Below are positions 55,009 through 64,000 of a DNA stretch of 64,000 bases, in pieces (position 1 is the stretch's first letter; every line of letters begins with the position of its first letter). This DNA comes from Desulfovibrio sp. (GTDB lineage Bacteria; Desulfobacterota; Desulfovibrionia; Desulfovibrionales; Desulfovibrionaceae). Under the pieces are notes generated by a model. The model did no database searches. It saw nothing but the letters and a program-made list of their open reading frames with translations, and was not told the origin of the DNA. Made by a program: the position numbers and the translations under genes. The DNA is taken from the NCBI GenBank assembly GCA_031272715.1, contig JAISTH010000011.1:1-64000 (forward strand), written 5' to 3'.

Positions 55009-55524
55009 ATGCGTCAGCAGGAAAACACCGAGAGCCAGCCCAACGAGCTGGCGGAAATAGAGAAGATCGTCTCCCTGAACCGCGTGGCCAAGGTCGTCAA
55101 GGGCGGCCGGCGTTTCAGCTTCAGCGCCCTGGTGGTCGTGGGCGACGGCAAGGGCGGGGTCGGGTTCGGCCTGGGCAAGGCCCAGGAGGTGCCCGAGGCC
55201 CTGCGCAAGGCCTCGGAGCGGGCCAGGAAGAACAGGGTCCAGGTGCCCCTCGTGGACGGGACGCTTCCCTACGAGGTGCTGGGACGTTTCGGCGCCGGCC
55301 GGGTGATGCTGAAGCCCGCCTCCGAGGGGACGGGGATCATCGCCGGGGGGGCCGTGCGGGCCGTCATGGAGGCCGTGGGGGTCAGGGACGTGCTGGCCAA
55401 GGCCATCGGCACCAACAATCCCCACAACGTGATCAGGGCCACCATGGAAGGGCTCTGCTCCCTGCGCAGCGCCGAGGACGTGTCCGACATCCGGGGCAAG
55501 CGCCTGGAGGCGCCGAGGAAGTGA
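55009..55524 (+). CDS. rpsE: 30S ribosomal protein S5
   Basis: 171 residues: [21 protein letters not shown] (N-terminal RNA-binding domain), the loop [15 protein letters not shown] and the C-terminal [13 protein letters not shown]. Begins one base after the rplR stop, so coupled translation is likely. Confidence 0.97.
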   Translation: MRQQENTESQPNELAEIEKIVSLNRVAKVVKGGRRFSFSALVVVGDGKGGVGFGLGKAQEVPEALRKASERARKNRVQVPLVDGTLPYEVLGRFGAGRVMLKPASEGTGIIAGGAVRAVMEAVGVRDVLAKAIGTNNPHNVIRATMEGLCSLRSAEDVSDIRGKRLEAPRK

Positions 55525-55584
55525 CACGCGGCCGGATCCCCGGAGGGGACCGGCGCCCCGAGCAACAGTTCAGGAGCGAGAGAC

Positions 55585-55806
55585 ATGAACGACGACAGGA
55601 ATCCCGACGCCTCGGGCGACAAGATATGTCCGCCCCTGGTGCGCATCAAGCTGGTGCGTTCCAGGATAGGCGCCACGCCGGCCCAGCGCCGCAATCTGGA
55701 CGCCCTCGGCCTCAAGAGGCGCGAGACCGTGAAAACCATGAGCGACACCCCGGCACTCCGGGGAATGATAGCCAAGGTGGCCCATCTGGTGGCCGTCCTG
55801 GACTGA
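55585..55806 (+). CDS. rpmD: 50S ribosomal protein L30
   Basis: 73 residues: IKLVRSRIGATPAQRRNLDALGL with the L30 core, GMIAKVAHLV near the end. There is an N-terminal extension of about 15 polar residues compared with the usual 58-60. GGAGCGAGAGAC precedes the ATG. Confidence 0.94.
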   Translation: MNDDRNPDASGDKICPPLVRIKLVRSRIGATPAQRRNLDALGLKRRETVKTMSDTPALRGMIAKVAHLVAVLD

Positions 55807-55816
55807 GGAGAGGACC

Positions 55817-56275
55817 ATGCAACTCCACGATCTGTATCCCTTCCCCCACGAGCGCAAGACGAGGCGTCGCGTGGGCCGCGGTGCGGGCTCCGGGCTCGGA
55901 GGCACCGCCGGCAAGGGGCACAAGGGCCAGAACGCCCGGGCGGGCGGCGGCGTGCGTCCCGGGTTCGAGGGCGGACAGATGCCCCTGCAGCGCAGGCTCC
56001 CCAAGCACGGCTTCAAGAACGCCCCGTTCAAGGTGACCTACGAGGCCGTCAACCTGAAGACCCTGTTCGCGGCCTTCGAGGGCAAGAGCGAGATCGGCCT
56101 CGAGGACATCTACGCCAGGGGGCTCGCGAAGACGGGGAGCCCCGTGAAGATCCTCTCCGTGGGGGAGGCCTCCAGGGCGATCACCGTGGAGGCCCACCGC
56201 TTCAGCAAGGCGGCCGCCGAGAAGATCCGCGCCGCCGGCGGCGAGCCCCGGGAACTGGAAGTCCGCAAATCCTAG
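55817..56275 (+). CDS. rplO: 50S ribosomal protein L15
   Basis: 152 residues: LYPFPHERKTRRRVGRGAGSG, the Gly-rich GHKGQNARAGGGVRPGFEGG and PLQRRLPKHGF, then a C-terminal globular domain. Late assembly protein. Confidence 0.97.
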   Translation: MQLHDLYPFPHERKTRRRVGRGAGSGLGGTAGKGHKGQNARAGGGVRPGFEGGQMPLQRRLPKHGFKNAPFKVTYEAVNLKTLFAAFEGKSEIGLEDIYARGLAKTGSPVKILSVGEASRAITVEAHRFSKAAAEKIRAAGGEPRELEVRKS

Positions 56276-56290
56276 GCAAGGGCGACGATC

Positions 56291-57613
56291 ATGGCCTTTC
56301 TACCCCCGGCTCCCGCAACGGCCGCCATGGGCGACCTGCCCAAGCGTCTGGGATGGACCTTCCTCCTGCTGTGCTGCTACAGGATCGGCGTGCACGTGCC
56401 GGTCCCGGGCGTGGACGCCGCGGCCCTCGTGTCCTTCTTCGAGAGCATGGCGGGGACGCTCTTCAGCCTCTTCGACATGTTCTCCGGAGGGGGCCTGAGC
56501 AACGTGTCGGTCTTCGCCCTCGGGGTCATGCCCTACATCTCCTCGTCCATCATCATGCAGCTGCTCCAGGTTGTGAGCCCGGACATCAAGCGCATGGCCA
56601 AGGAGGAGGGGCAGTCCGGCAGGCGCAAGATCACCCAGTACACCCGGTACCTCACGGTGCTCATCACCGTGGTGCAGGGCCTGGGGATCGCCATCGGCCT
56701 CGAGAGCATGACCAGCCCCGCGGGCACCCCGGTGGTGCCGGTCCCGGGCTGGAGCTTCAGGCTGGTGACCATGGCGACCTTCAGCACCGGCTCGGTGCTG
56801 GTGATGTGGCTGGGCGAGCAGATCACGGAGCGGGGGATCGGCAACGGCATCTCCCTGATCATCTTCTGCGGCATCGTGGTGGGCATCCCCCGGGCCATCA
56901 TCCAGTCCTTCTCCCTGATCGAGGCCGGGGACATGAGCATTTTCATGGCCATCATCATCCTCGTGCTGATGGCGGCCGTGACCCTCTGCATCGTCTTCGT
57001 GGAGAGCGCCCAGAGGCGCATCCCCATAAGCTACGCGAAGCGGCAGATGGGCCGGCAGATGATGGGCGGACAGAACACGCACCTGCCCCTGCGGCTGAAC
57101 ACCGCGGGCGTCATCCCCCCCATCTTCGCCTCCTCCCTCCTCCTCTTCCCGGCCACCGTGGGGCAGTTCTCCACCAACGAGTACGTCAAGCGCGTGGCGG
57201 ACGCCTTCTCCCCCAGCGGAGTGGCCTACAACATCATCTACGTGGCCCTCATCTTCTTCTTCTGCTACTTCTACACCGCCATCATCTTCGACCCCAAGGA
57301 CATGGCGGAGAACCTGAAGAAGAACGGGGCCTTCATCCCCGGCATACGGCCGGGGGAACGGACCCAGAAGTACATCGACGACGTCCTCTCCCGGCTGACC
57401 CTCTCGGGGGCCGTCTACATCTCGATCGTGTCCCTGCTGCCCATGTTCCTGATCAGCAACTTCAACGTCCCCTTCTACTTCGGCGGCACGAGCCTGCTGA
57501 TCCTGGTGGGGGTCGCGATGGACTTCATGAACCAGGTGCAGTCCCACATGATCAACAGCCAGTACAGCGGACTGCTGTCGAAGAAGGGCCGCAAGGGGTT
57601 CGCCAGACGGTGA
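56291..57613 (+). CDS. secY: protein translocase subunit SecY
   Basis: 440 residues with the ten membrane helices of SecY; GVMPYISSSIIMQLL in helix 2, GNGISLIIFCGIV, RMGGQ-type QMGRQMMGGQNTHLPL and KVNTAGVIPPIFASS-like RLNTAGVIPPIFASS, and a basic tail. It forms the channel of the Sec translocon together with SecE and SecG. It is in its canonical place between rplO and map. Confidence 0.97.
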   Translation: MAFLPPAPATAAMGDLPKRLGWTFLLLCCYRIGVHVPVPGVDAAALVSFFESMAGTLFSLFDMFSGGGLSNVSVFALGVMPYISSSIIMQLLQVVSPDIKRMAKEEGQSGRRKITQYTRYLTVLITVVQGLGIAIGLESMTSPAGTPVVPVPGWSFRLVTMATFSTGSVLVMWLGEQITERGIGNGISLIIFCGIVVGIPRAIIQSFSLIEAGDMSIFMAIIILVLMAAVTLCIVFVESAQRRIPISYAKRQMGRQMMGGQNTHLPLRLNTAGVIPPIFASSLLLFPATVGQFSTNEYVKRVADAFSPSGVAYNIIYVALIFFFCYFYTAIIFDPKDMAENLKKNGAFIPGIRPGERTQKYIDDVLSRLTLSGAVYISIVSLLPMFLISNFNVPFYFGGTSLLILVGVAMDFMNQVQSHMINSQYSGLLSKKGRKGFARR

Positions 57614-57659
57614 TGGGCATGTCGACGCATGGCGGGCGCGCCTCGAGAGGGGGCGCACC

Positions 57660-58457
57660 ATGAAGCGCTACCGCGGAGGAGCGTTCCTCAAGAACCCCAG
57701 GGAACTGGAGCTCATGGCCGAGGCCAACCGGATGGTGGCCAACATGCTCGACGCCATCGGCGACGCGATCGAGGTGGGCCTCACGACCATGCACGTGGAG
57801 CATCTGGTGCAGGCCATGTGCATCAAGTACGGGGTGAAGCCCGCCTTCCAGGGGTACAGGGGGTATCCCTACGCCACCTGCTGCTCCGTGAACGAGGCGG
57901 TGGTGCACGGCTTCCCCACGGAGCGGAAGCTGAGGTCGGGGGACATAGTGAGCGTGGACATCGGGGTGGAGTACGGCGGCTTCGTCGGCGACGCGGCGAG
58001 GACGTATCCCGTCGGGGACGTGGATTCCGAGACGATGCGGCTCATGCGGGTCACGGAGGAGAGTCTCTACCTGGGCATCGAGAAGGCCCGCAGCGGCAAC
58101 GACCTCTACGACGTCAGCTGGGCGGTGCAGTCCCACGTGGAGGCCGCGGGCTTCCACGTGGTCAAGCAATACTGCGGGCACGGCGTGGGGTCGAGGATGC
58201 ACGAGAAGCCGGACGTCCCCAACTTCCGGCCCTCCAGCGGGTCGTTCCCCCTCGCGGCCGGCATGGTGATCGCCATCGAGCCCATGGTGGGGGCGAGGAC
58301 GGGGAACGTGCGGGTGCTGGGGGACAAGTGGACGGCCGTGACGACCGATGGCAGCTATGCGGCCCATTTCGAGCACAGCGTCGCCATCACGTCCTCGGGG
58401 CCGAGGATACTCAGCGTCTCGGACAGAGGCCTGAACCGGCACACCATCCCCGCTTGA
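57660..58457 (+). CDS. map: methionine aminopeptidase type I
   Basis: 265 residues, removes the initiator methionine from nascent proteins. Metal ligands are visible: two Asp in [19 protein letters not shown], His in [12 protein letters not shown], Glu in IAIEPMV and Glu in FEHSVAI; the substrate His lies in NEAVVHGFP. Normal length. Confidence 0.96.
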
Positions 58458-58511
58458 CACGGGATGGGCATGGTGGCATTGTTGTTTGTTCGCGCTTTTT
58501 TCAGGACCATT

Positions 58512-58573
58512 CCCGGCGGTGCGCCGGGAGACTCGAACGGACGGCGCCGGCCGCTTGGCCGGGCCCGTTTTTT
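58512..58573 (+). terminator. tandem hairpins with T-run between map and rpmJ
   Basis: A first hairpin CCCGGC/GCCGGG (58512-58528) and a second, ACGG..CCGGCC/GGCCGG..CCGT (58541-58568), followed by T6. It lies inside the ribosomal cluster, before rpmJ, so it should act as an attenuator or as a partial stop between the spc and alpha parts. Little room for a new promoter remains before rpmJ (about 40 bp). Confidence 0.75.
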
Positions 58574-58615
58574 CTCCCCTCTGGCCCGGTCGGGGGGCGG
58601 CATGGAGCATGTGTC

Positions 58616-58729
58616 ATGAAAGTCAGGCCTTCGGTGAAGAAGATATGCCCCAAGTGCAAGGTCATCCGGCGCAAGGGCGTGCTCAGGGTCATCTGTGAAA
58701 ACCCCCGGCACAAGCAGCGCCAGGGATAG
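58616..58729 (+). CDS. rpmJ: 50S ribosomal protein L36
   Basis: 37 residues: [19 protein letters not shown], zinc ribbon with Cys-x2-Cys, then Cys and His in [13 protein letters not shown]. Zinc-containing (C+) type. Confidence 0.97.
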
Positions 58730-58740
58730 GGAGAGCAGCG

Positions 58741-59109
58741 GTGGCGAGAATTGCAGGCGTCGACTTGCCTCGAGGCAAGCGGGTGGACATCGCCCTCACG
58801 TACATCTACGGCATCGGCCGGGCGACGGCCAAGAAGATACTGGACACCACGGGCGTCGACTGGCAGCGGTCCATCGACGACCTCTCCTCCGACGAGGTCA
58901 ACGAGATACGCAAGGAACTCGAGCAGAACCACAAGGTCGAAGGCGACCTGCGTCGGGACGTGGCCAGCAACATAAAGCGGCTCATGGACATCGGCTGCTA
59001 CCGCGGCCTGCGCCATCGCCGGGGTCTGCCCGCCAGGGGCCAGCGCACGCACACCAACGCCAGGACCCGGAAAGGGCCGCGGCGCGGGGCCGTCGGCAAG
59101 AAGAAGTAG
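58741..59109 (+). CDS. rpsM: 30S ribosomal protein S13
   Basis: 122 residues: [33 protein letters not shown] (helix-hairpin-helix), and the C-terminal tail [20 protein letters not shown]. Start is GTG 58741. A spacer of 180 bp follows before rpsK, with no gene seen in it. Confidence 0.97.
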   Translation: MARIAGVDLPRGKRVDIALTYIYGIGRATAKKILDTTGVDWQRSIDDLSSDEVNEIRKELEQNHKVEGDLRRDVASNIKRLMDIGCYRGLRHRRGLPARGQRTHTNARTRKGPRRGAVGKKK

Positions 59110-59289
59110 ACCGGCATCGCGGCGGACGCGGCGGACGGACGTCCCCGGGACGATCTTCGGGGCCCGCCCCGGGGGGATCCCGCGGGGGACGGGATCCGGC
59201 GCGCCGTTCCGCATCGCGCGCATCGCGCGAAGGCGTCGACAACCCGTGACGCCCTGCGGGGCGTTCACCGTATACATAGAGGGGAAGCC

Positions 59290-59679
59290 ATGGCAAGACC
59301 CAGGAAAGCGGTCAAGAAGAAGGAACGGAAGAACGTGCCGGTTGGACTGGCGCACATCCAGGCGTCCTTCAACAACACCATCATCACCTTCACGGACACG
59401 CGCGGGAACGCCGTTTCCTGGGCGTCCGCGGGACAGAGCGGCTTCAAGGGGTCGCGCAAGTCCACGCCCTTCGCCGCGCAGGTCGCCGCGGAGACGGCGG
59501 CCCGGAAGGCGCAGGAGAACGGCATGCGCACCGTGGGCGTCTACGTGAAGGGGCCGGGCTCCGGCCGCGAGGCCGCCATGAGGGCCATCGCCTCCGCCGG
59601 CCTGCGGGTCGCCTTCATCAGGGACGTCACCCCCATTCCCCACAACGGATGCCGGCCTCCCAAGCGCCGTCGCGTCTAG
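59290..59679 (+). CDS. rpsK: 30S ribosomal protein S11
   Basis: 129 residues: [36 protein letters not shown] and the ending [29 protein letters not shown] precedes the ATG. Confidence 0.97.
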   Translation: MARPRKAVKKKERKNVPVGLAHIQASFNNTIITFTDTRGNAVSWASAGQSGFKGSRKSTPFAAQVAAETAARKAQENGMRTVGVYVKGPGSGREAAMRAIASAGLRVAFIRDVTPIPHNGCRPPKRRRV

Positions 59680-59701
59680 CCGGTGGCTCAAGGAGAGGGA
59701 C

Positions 59702-60328
59702 ATGGCAAAATACACGGAAGCCAAGTGCCGCATCTGCCGTCGCGAAGGATGCAAGCTGTTCCTGAAGGGCGACAGATGCTTCACGGACAAGTGCGCCCAT
59801 GACAGGCGCCCCTATCCTCCGGGACAGCACGGCCGCGCCCGGAAGAAGGTCAGCGACTACGCCGTGCAGCTCAGGGAGAAGCAGAAGACCCGCCGGGCCT
59901 ACGGCGTGCTGGAGCGCCAGTTCCACACGTACTTCGAGAAGGCCGAGAAGCAGAAGGGCGTCACCGGCACGAACCTGCTGGTGATGCTGGAGCGGCGCCT
60001 CGACAACGTGGTGTACAAGCTGGGGTTCGCGAACTCCCGCAACCAGGCCCGGCAGCTGGTGCGCCACGGCATCTTCACCCTGAACGGGCGCAAGGTGGAC
60101 ATCCCCTCCCTGCAGGTGAAGGCGGGCGACGTGGTGGAGGTGCCGGAGAAGCACCGCAAGATCCCCGTGCTGGCCGACGTCCAGCAGGTCATCGCCCGGC
60201 GCGGCTGCCCCGTCTGGCTGGAGGCCGACGGCGCCAACTTCAAGGGAACAGTGAAGGCCCTGCCGCAGCGTGACGACATCCAGTTCGTTGTCAACGAGCA
60301 GTTGATCGTCGAATTGTACTCGAAGTAG
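59702..60328 (+). CDS. rpsD: 30S ribosomal protein S4
   Basis: 208 residues. Cys-rich N-terminus ([12 protein letters not shown], then CFTDKC) as in zinc-binding S4, then [15 protein letters not shown], and the S4 RNA-binding domain [20 protein letters not shown]. It starts 30S assembly. In E. coli S4 represses the alpha operon. Confidence 0.97.
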   Translation: MAKYTEAKCRICRREGCKLFLKGDRCFTDKCAHDRRPYPPGQHGRARKKVSDYAVQLREKQKTRRAYGVLERQFHTYFEKAEKQKGVTGTNLLVMLERRLDNVVYKLGFANSRNQARQLVRHGIFTLNGRKVDIPSLQVKAGDVVEVPEKHRKIPVLADVQQVIARRGCPVWLEADGANFKGTVKALPQRDDIQFVVNEQLIVELYSK

Positions 60329-60342
60329 CAAAGGGGGATCCC

Positions 60343-63222
60343 ATGCAGACCACTCGTGGGGCCGAGCCCGAGTCCAAGTTTGACGAAAATCTCTGCAAGA
60401 AGATCGACGAGCTGGGCTTGCCGGTCAGTGCGGAGAACAGCCTGAAGGGCAAAGGCGTCACGCACGTCTACCAGTTGCTCACGCACAATGATGACGAATT
60501 GCTCAACTTCAAGGATTTCAATCCGGAAGTGCTGAAGGACGTGGAGGGCAAGCTCTCTGAATTGGGTCTGAGCCTTGGACAGGATCTGCCCGCCGACATC
60601 GAGGAGATTTGCCAGAAAATCACGGGCAAAGACGGTGATACCATCGTCGATCCCGCATTCAACAAGAACCTCTGCAAGACGGTCGATGGGCTCAGACTGG
60701 CGGTAAAGGCTAGGGATTGCCTGAAAGATAACGGCATAGAATACGTCTACCAGTTGGTCAAGCTCTCGGAAGACGAATTGGCTGCCTTCAAGGATTTCAA
60801 CAAGGCGGCAATGAAAGACGTGCTGGAAAAGCTCACGTTGTTGGGGGTGAAATTGGGACAGGAAGTGCCCGAGGATATCGAGACGTTGTGCCAGAACGTT
60901 GCGGCCGCCGCTGCCGTGGTCTCCGTGCCTGAGCCTGCGGAGCCCGCATTCAGCGAGAATCTCTGCAGGAAGGTGGACGAAATCGGATTGTCGGTTCGGG
61001 CGGTGTCCTGCCTGAATGACAACGACATCGAGTACGTCTACCAGCTCGTCAAGTGCACGGAAGACGAGTTGAATGCCCTCAAGGATTTCTCCCAGGGAGC
61101 GCTGCAGGAAGTGCAGGACAAACTGGCGGAATTCGGTTTGCATCTGGGGATGACTCTGTCCGACGATGTCGAGGAGAGATGCCGGAAGTCGCATGCGGAC
61201 CTCAAAAAGTCCCCTGCAGGCGATGTCGGACATCCCGAGCCCGCGCCCGTTCCCGAGCCGACGCCCGTTCCGGAACCCGCGCCCGTTCCCGAACCGACGT
61301 CCGTTCTCGAGCCAAATCTCCTTCCGGAGCCGATGCCGGTTTCCACGCCGGAGCCCCCCCTGTACAGAGGCGACCCGCAGACCCCGAACGGCAAGAACTG
61401 GCAGGCGCTGGTCAAGCCGCGCCTCATCGACAACTCCGATCTCGACAACCGCGTCTACGGCAAGTTCGTCTACGAACCCTGGGAGCGCGGATACGGCACC
61501 ACCATCGGCAACGCCATGCGCCGGGTCCTGCTCTCCTCCCTCCAGGGGGCGGCCTTCGTCGCGGTGAAAATACCCGGGGTCCAGCACGAGTTCACCACCA
61601 TCCACGGGGTGCTGGAGGACATCACCGACGTCGTCCTCAACATCAAGCAGGTGCGGCTGCAGATGAACACCGACGTCCCCCAGCGCCTCGGCCTCAAGGT
61701 GACGGGCAAGAGGGAGGTGACGGCAGGGGACATCCAGGTCAACCACAACGTGAAGGTGTTGAACCCCGAGCAGCACATCGCCACCCTCACCGAGGAAGTG
61801 ACCCTGGAGATGGAACTGGAGGCGCGGATGGGGAAAGGCTACGTGTCGGCCGAGGGACACGAGGGACTGAACGAGGAGATCGGCCTGATCAAGCTCGACT
61901 CCAGCTTCTCCCCCGTGCGCAAGGTCGCCTATGCCGTGGAACAGGCCCGCGTGGGCCAGATGACGAACTACGACAGACTCATCCTCGAGGTCTGGACGGA
62001 CGGCTCGCTGCGTCCCGAAAGCGCCATCGCCATCAGCGCCAAGATCATCAAAGAGCAGATGACGGTTTTCATCAACTTCCAGGAAGACGAAGAAATCAGC
62101 ATCACAAATAATGAAAACTTGCAGATCCCGCTGCACAACCTTTGCAAGAAGATAGACGTCCTTGAACTTTCTGTGCGCGCCACGAACTGCCTCAAGAACG
62201 CCAATATCTCCTACGTGTATGAGTTGGTCCAGCGCACAGAACAGGATATGCTGAAGACCAAGAACTTCGGGAAGAAGACGCTTGATGAGATAAGAAGCAT
62301 GCTCTTGAGCATGGATCTGAATTTCGGCCAGCCGGTGCCTCCAGGCATCGAGCGCATGTGCATGGAATGTGGCCTTCAACTCGAAGTGCCCCAGCCTGGC
62401 AAGACTAAGAAGCAGCAGGAGGCACCATTCAACGAATGCCTCTGCAAGACGATTGCAGAAATGGACATGTCCGCCAGGGCCGAAAGATGCCTGAGCGACA
62501 ATGAGGTCAAGTACATTTACGACTTAGTCCAAATGAGCGAAAACGAGCTGAAAAGTTTCAAGGATATGGACAGTGACATCCTTGATGAGATTCGTGATGA
62601 ATTGGCGAAGCTGGATTTGGGGTTTGAGGAGACTGTCTCCAGTGACATTGTCAAACAATGCCAGAAGTGGAGAAAGGATCTCGCCAAGCAAAGCGGTGGT
62701 TTGAAAGCTCAGGAGCCTGAGTTGGACATGGAGGTTACTCTCAATGTCAACTTGTACAAGAATATCGAGGACATTGGGCTGTCAGAGCGCACGAAAAACT
62801 GCATGAAGCTCAATGGCATCGACTACGTCTATCAGCTGGTCACGAAGACCGACAAGGACCTGCGCAAGATCAAGGATGTCGGTCCTTCTGCGCTGGAGGA
62901 AATTGAGAAAGCCTTGGAAGGACTCGATCTGGCCCTTGAGCAGAAACTGCCTCCCGACATCGAGGAAAGATTCAAGTCGTGGAGGAAGGAAAACGTCCAC
63001 GAGGCGGACGATGACAACCTGCACAAGAAGGTCGATGAACTCGGTTTGTCGGAGCGTGCAAAAAACTGCATGAAAGAAGCTAACATCGAATCCGTCGAGC
63101 AATTGATCAAGTACACTCGTGAAGGTCTGCTCAAGATCAAGGATTTCAACGACTCTGCGCTGAAAGAACTTGAGAAAACCTTGAAGGAAATGGGCCTGAG
63201 CCTTGCAGAATCTGCATCCTGA
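60343..63222 (+). CDS. rpoA: RNA polymerase alpha subunit with seven alpha-CTD-like modules
   Basis: A 959-residue alpha subunit, nearly three times the usual length. Modules of about 67 residues resembling the alpha-CTD lie at 14-80, 106-172 and 204-271; then a Pro-Glu repeat linker (about 297-340); a normal alpha-NTD at about 352-583 ([30 protein letters not shown]); then four more modules at 597-663, 697-763, 801-867 and 890-955. Each of the first six is followed by a tail such as LPxDIEexCxK. Module 597-663 keeps the DNA-contact residues of E. coli alpha-CTD (R612, N615, G643, K645); others lack part of them. AGGGGG six bases before ATG 60343 supports the long form; ATG 61333 with GGAG nearby could give an NTD plus four-CTD form. 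The flanking modules are visibly less GC-rich than the NTD segment. Confidence 0.93.
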   Translation: MQTTRGAEPESKFDENLCKKIDELGLPVSAENSLKGKGVTHVYQLLTHNDDELLNFKDFNPEVLKDVEGKLSELGLSLGQDLPADIEEICQKITGKDGDTIVDPAFNKNLCKTVDGLRLAVKARDCLKDNGIEYVYQLVKLSEDELAAFKDFNKAAMKDVLEKLTLLGVKLGQEVPEDIETLCQNVAAAAAVVSVPEPAEPAFSENLCRKVDEIGLSVRAVSCLNDNDIEYVYQLVKCTEDELNALKDFSQGALQEVQDKLAEFGLHLGMTLSDDVEERCRKSHADLKKSPAGDVGHPEPAPVPEPTPVPEPAPVPEPTSVLEPNLLPEPMPVSTPEPPLYRGDPQTPNGKNWQALVKPRLIDNSDLDNRVYGKFVYEPWERGYGTTIGNAMRRVLLSSLQGAAFVAVKIPGVQHEFTTIHGVLEDITDVVLNIKQVRLQMNTDVPQRLGLKVTGKREVTAGDIQVNHNVKVLNPEQHIATLTEEVTLEMELEARMGKGYVSAEGHEGLNEEIGLIKLDSSFSPVRKVAYAVEQARVGQMTNYDRLILEVWTDGSLRPESAIAISAKIIKEQMTVFINFQEDEEISITNNENLQIPLHNLCKKIDVLELSVRATNCLKNANISYVYELVQRTEQDMLKTKNFGKKTLDEIRSMLLSMDLNFGQPVPPGIERMCMECGLQLEVPQPGKTKKQQEAPFNECLCKTIAEMDMSARAERCLSDNEVKYIYDLVQMSENELKSFKDMDSDILDEIRDELAKLDLGFEETVSSDIVKQCQKWRKDLAKQSGGLKAQEPELDMEVTLNVNLYKNIEDIGLSERTKNCMKLNGIDYVYQLVTKTDKDLRKIKDVGPSALEEIEKALEGLDLALEQKLPPDIEERFKSWRKENVHEADDDNLHKKVDELGLSERAKNCMKEANIESVEQLIKYTREGLLKIKDFNDSALKELEKTLKEMGLSLAESAS

Positions 63223-63340
63223 CATCAATCGAAATGCCAGTCGTGGCGGAACGAAACCGTCCACGAGGCAGGCGATGTCCTTCAGGTGCTGCCACCAACG
63301 ACATGGATGAGAAACATCCCAACACGAGGTCTATTCCGAC

Positions 63341-63904
63341 ATGAGGCATAGCAATTCCGGCAGGAAGTTTTCCCGTACGCCGTCGCATCGCAAGGCGATG
63401 CTGCAGAATCTGGCGAAGTCCCTGCTGCTCCATACGAAGGTCCAGACCACCGAGCACAAGGCCAAGGATCTGCGCGGCGTGGTGGAGCGCCTGATCACGC
63501 TGGCCAAGCGCAACGATCTTCACGCCCGGCGTCAGGCGTACAGGGTGCTCGGCAACCACAACCTGGTCCAGCACCTCTTCGACAGCGTCGGGCCCAGCTT
63601 CGCCGGCATCCCCGGCGGCTACACCCGCGTGATCAAGCTGGTCCGCCCCCGCGCCGGGGATGGCGCCTCCATGGCGATCATCCGGCTCACCAAGGACCCG
63701 ATCCCCGTGGACTATTCGGAGAAGCCGAAGCGGCAGGCGGCGCCCACGGCCACCGTCTCCACGGCGGCCGAAGAACCGGAGACGCTGGCGTTCCCCACCG
63801 GCGACGCGGAATCCGGTTCCAAGGAACTGCACTTCCCCGAGTCCCCTTCGGACGATGAAGAGGGGACGACGTCGGGGGAGGAGAAGCCCGAGGACAAGGC
63901 GTAG
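63341..63904 (+). CDS. rplQ: 50S ribosomal protein L17 with acidic C-terminal extension
   Basis: 187 residues. The core [20 protein letters not shown] to [11 protein letters not shown] (about 1-125) is a normal L17; a further 60 residues form an acidic Ser/Glu/Pro-rich tail ending EEKPEDKA. Last gene of the cluster, 118 bp after rpoA. Confidence 0.95.
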   Translation: MRHSNSGRKFSRTPSHRKAMLQNLAKSLLLHTKVQTTEHKAKDLRGVVERLITLAKRNDLHARRQAYRVLGNHNLVQHLFDSVGPSFAGIPGGYTRVIKLVRPRAGDGASMAIIRLTKDPIPVDYSEKPKRQAAPTATVSTAAEEPETLAFPTGDAESGSKELHFPESPSDDEEGTTSGEEKPEDKA

Positions 63905-63931
63905 CGACGCGTCGACGACGTGAGCGATTCC

Positions 63932-63957
63932 AAGGGGGCCTTGCACGGCCCCCTTTT
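63932..63957 (+). terminator. Rho-independent terminator of the ribosomal cluster
   Basis: Stem AGGGGGCC/GGCCCCCT with loop TTGCAC, followed by T6. It is about 30 bp after the rplQ stop. Nothing else is seen to the end of the window. Confidence 0.93.
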
Positions 63958-64000
63958 TTGCGCCCTCGGTCCGGAAAGCCGCGCTCAGCGCGCCCCGGGG

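Noticed and set aside
59899..62379. Minus-strand open frame of 826 codons opposite rpsD and rpoA
   Set aside because: Antisense shadow; it mirrors the alpha-CTD repeats and has no independent motif.

Overview
The window is a high-GC chromosomal segment of a Gram-negative bacterium, most likely a member of the Desulfovibrionales or a close relative. The grounds are protein resemblance and gene order: a Prs and an L24 (with a CxxC tail) that read like Desulfovibrio homologues, the order L25 - prs - tRNA-Gln - ispE, a LonB-type protease, a type I QueF, a UbiA-family enzyme of the MqnP type, and MurJ and GmhA as evidence for a Gram-negative envelope. No rRNA or species marker is present, so the assignment is by resemblance only.

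Left part (1-24.9 kb). After a decayed, AT-rich methyltransferase fragment with a structured leader (1-1.1 kb) come housekeeping genes. On the minus strand these are an alpha/beta hydrolase, rplY, prs, tRNA-Gln, ispE (with a decayed copy of its own 3' end beside it), a Lon-like protease, hemC, an FmdB zinc ribbon and gmhA. An AT-rich GNAT toxin-antitoxin pair (11.4-12.7 kb) separates this block from nadK, an ARMT1-like gene and gatB on the plus strand. Then follow a large unusual protein with alpha-CTD-like and sigma region 4-like domains (17.7-20.0 kb), murJ, queF, a MogA-type enzyme, an MqnP-type prenyltransferase and a DarP-like protein.

Accessory part (24.9-44.5 kb). Between tRNA-Thr and ftsY the sequence is a mosaic of GC-rich non-coding stretches and AT-rich patches. 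It holds a UmuC-type polymerase with a UmuD-like tail behind two small paralogous genes, a secreted small protein, a MerR regulator, an Rpn nuclease locus with tandem extra copies of its 3' end, PrpF, a polytopic membrane protein, a methyltransferase broken by an in-frame TAG and preceded by the second copy of the structured leader, a nitrilase, a frameshifted DUF4143 ATPase and a three-repeat orphan CRISPR array. Several of these genes are broken by different lesions (TGA, TAA, TAG, frameshift, truncation), which indicates ordinary decay and not recoding.

Right part (44.5-64 kb). ftsY is followed by a palindrome, a good sigma70-type promoter, a leader of about 480 nt and the full S10-spc-alpha ribosomal cluster in canonical order, ending with a terminator after rplQ. 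The most striking feature of the window is rpoA. It encodes a 959-residue alpha subunit in which a normal alpha-NTD is flanked by three alpha-CTD-like modules on the N-terminal side and four on the C-terminal side (usual length about 330-350 residues with one CTD). Together with the separate alpha-CTD/sigma4-like protein at 17.7-20.0 kb, this suggests a rebuilt transcription apparatus and is the best candidate for an undescribed system here.
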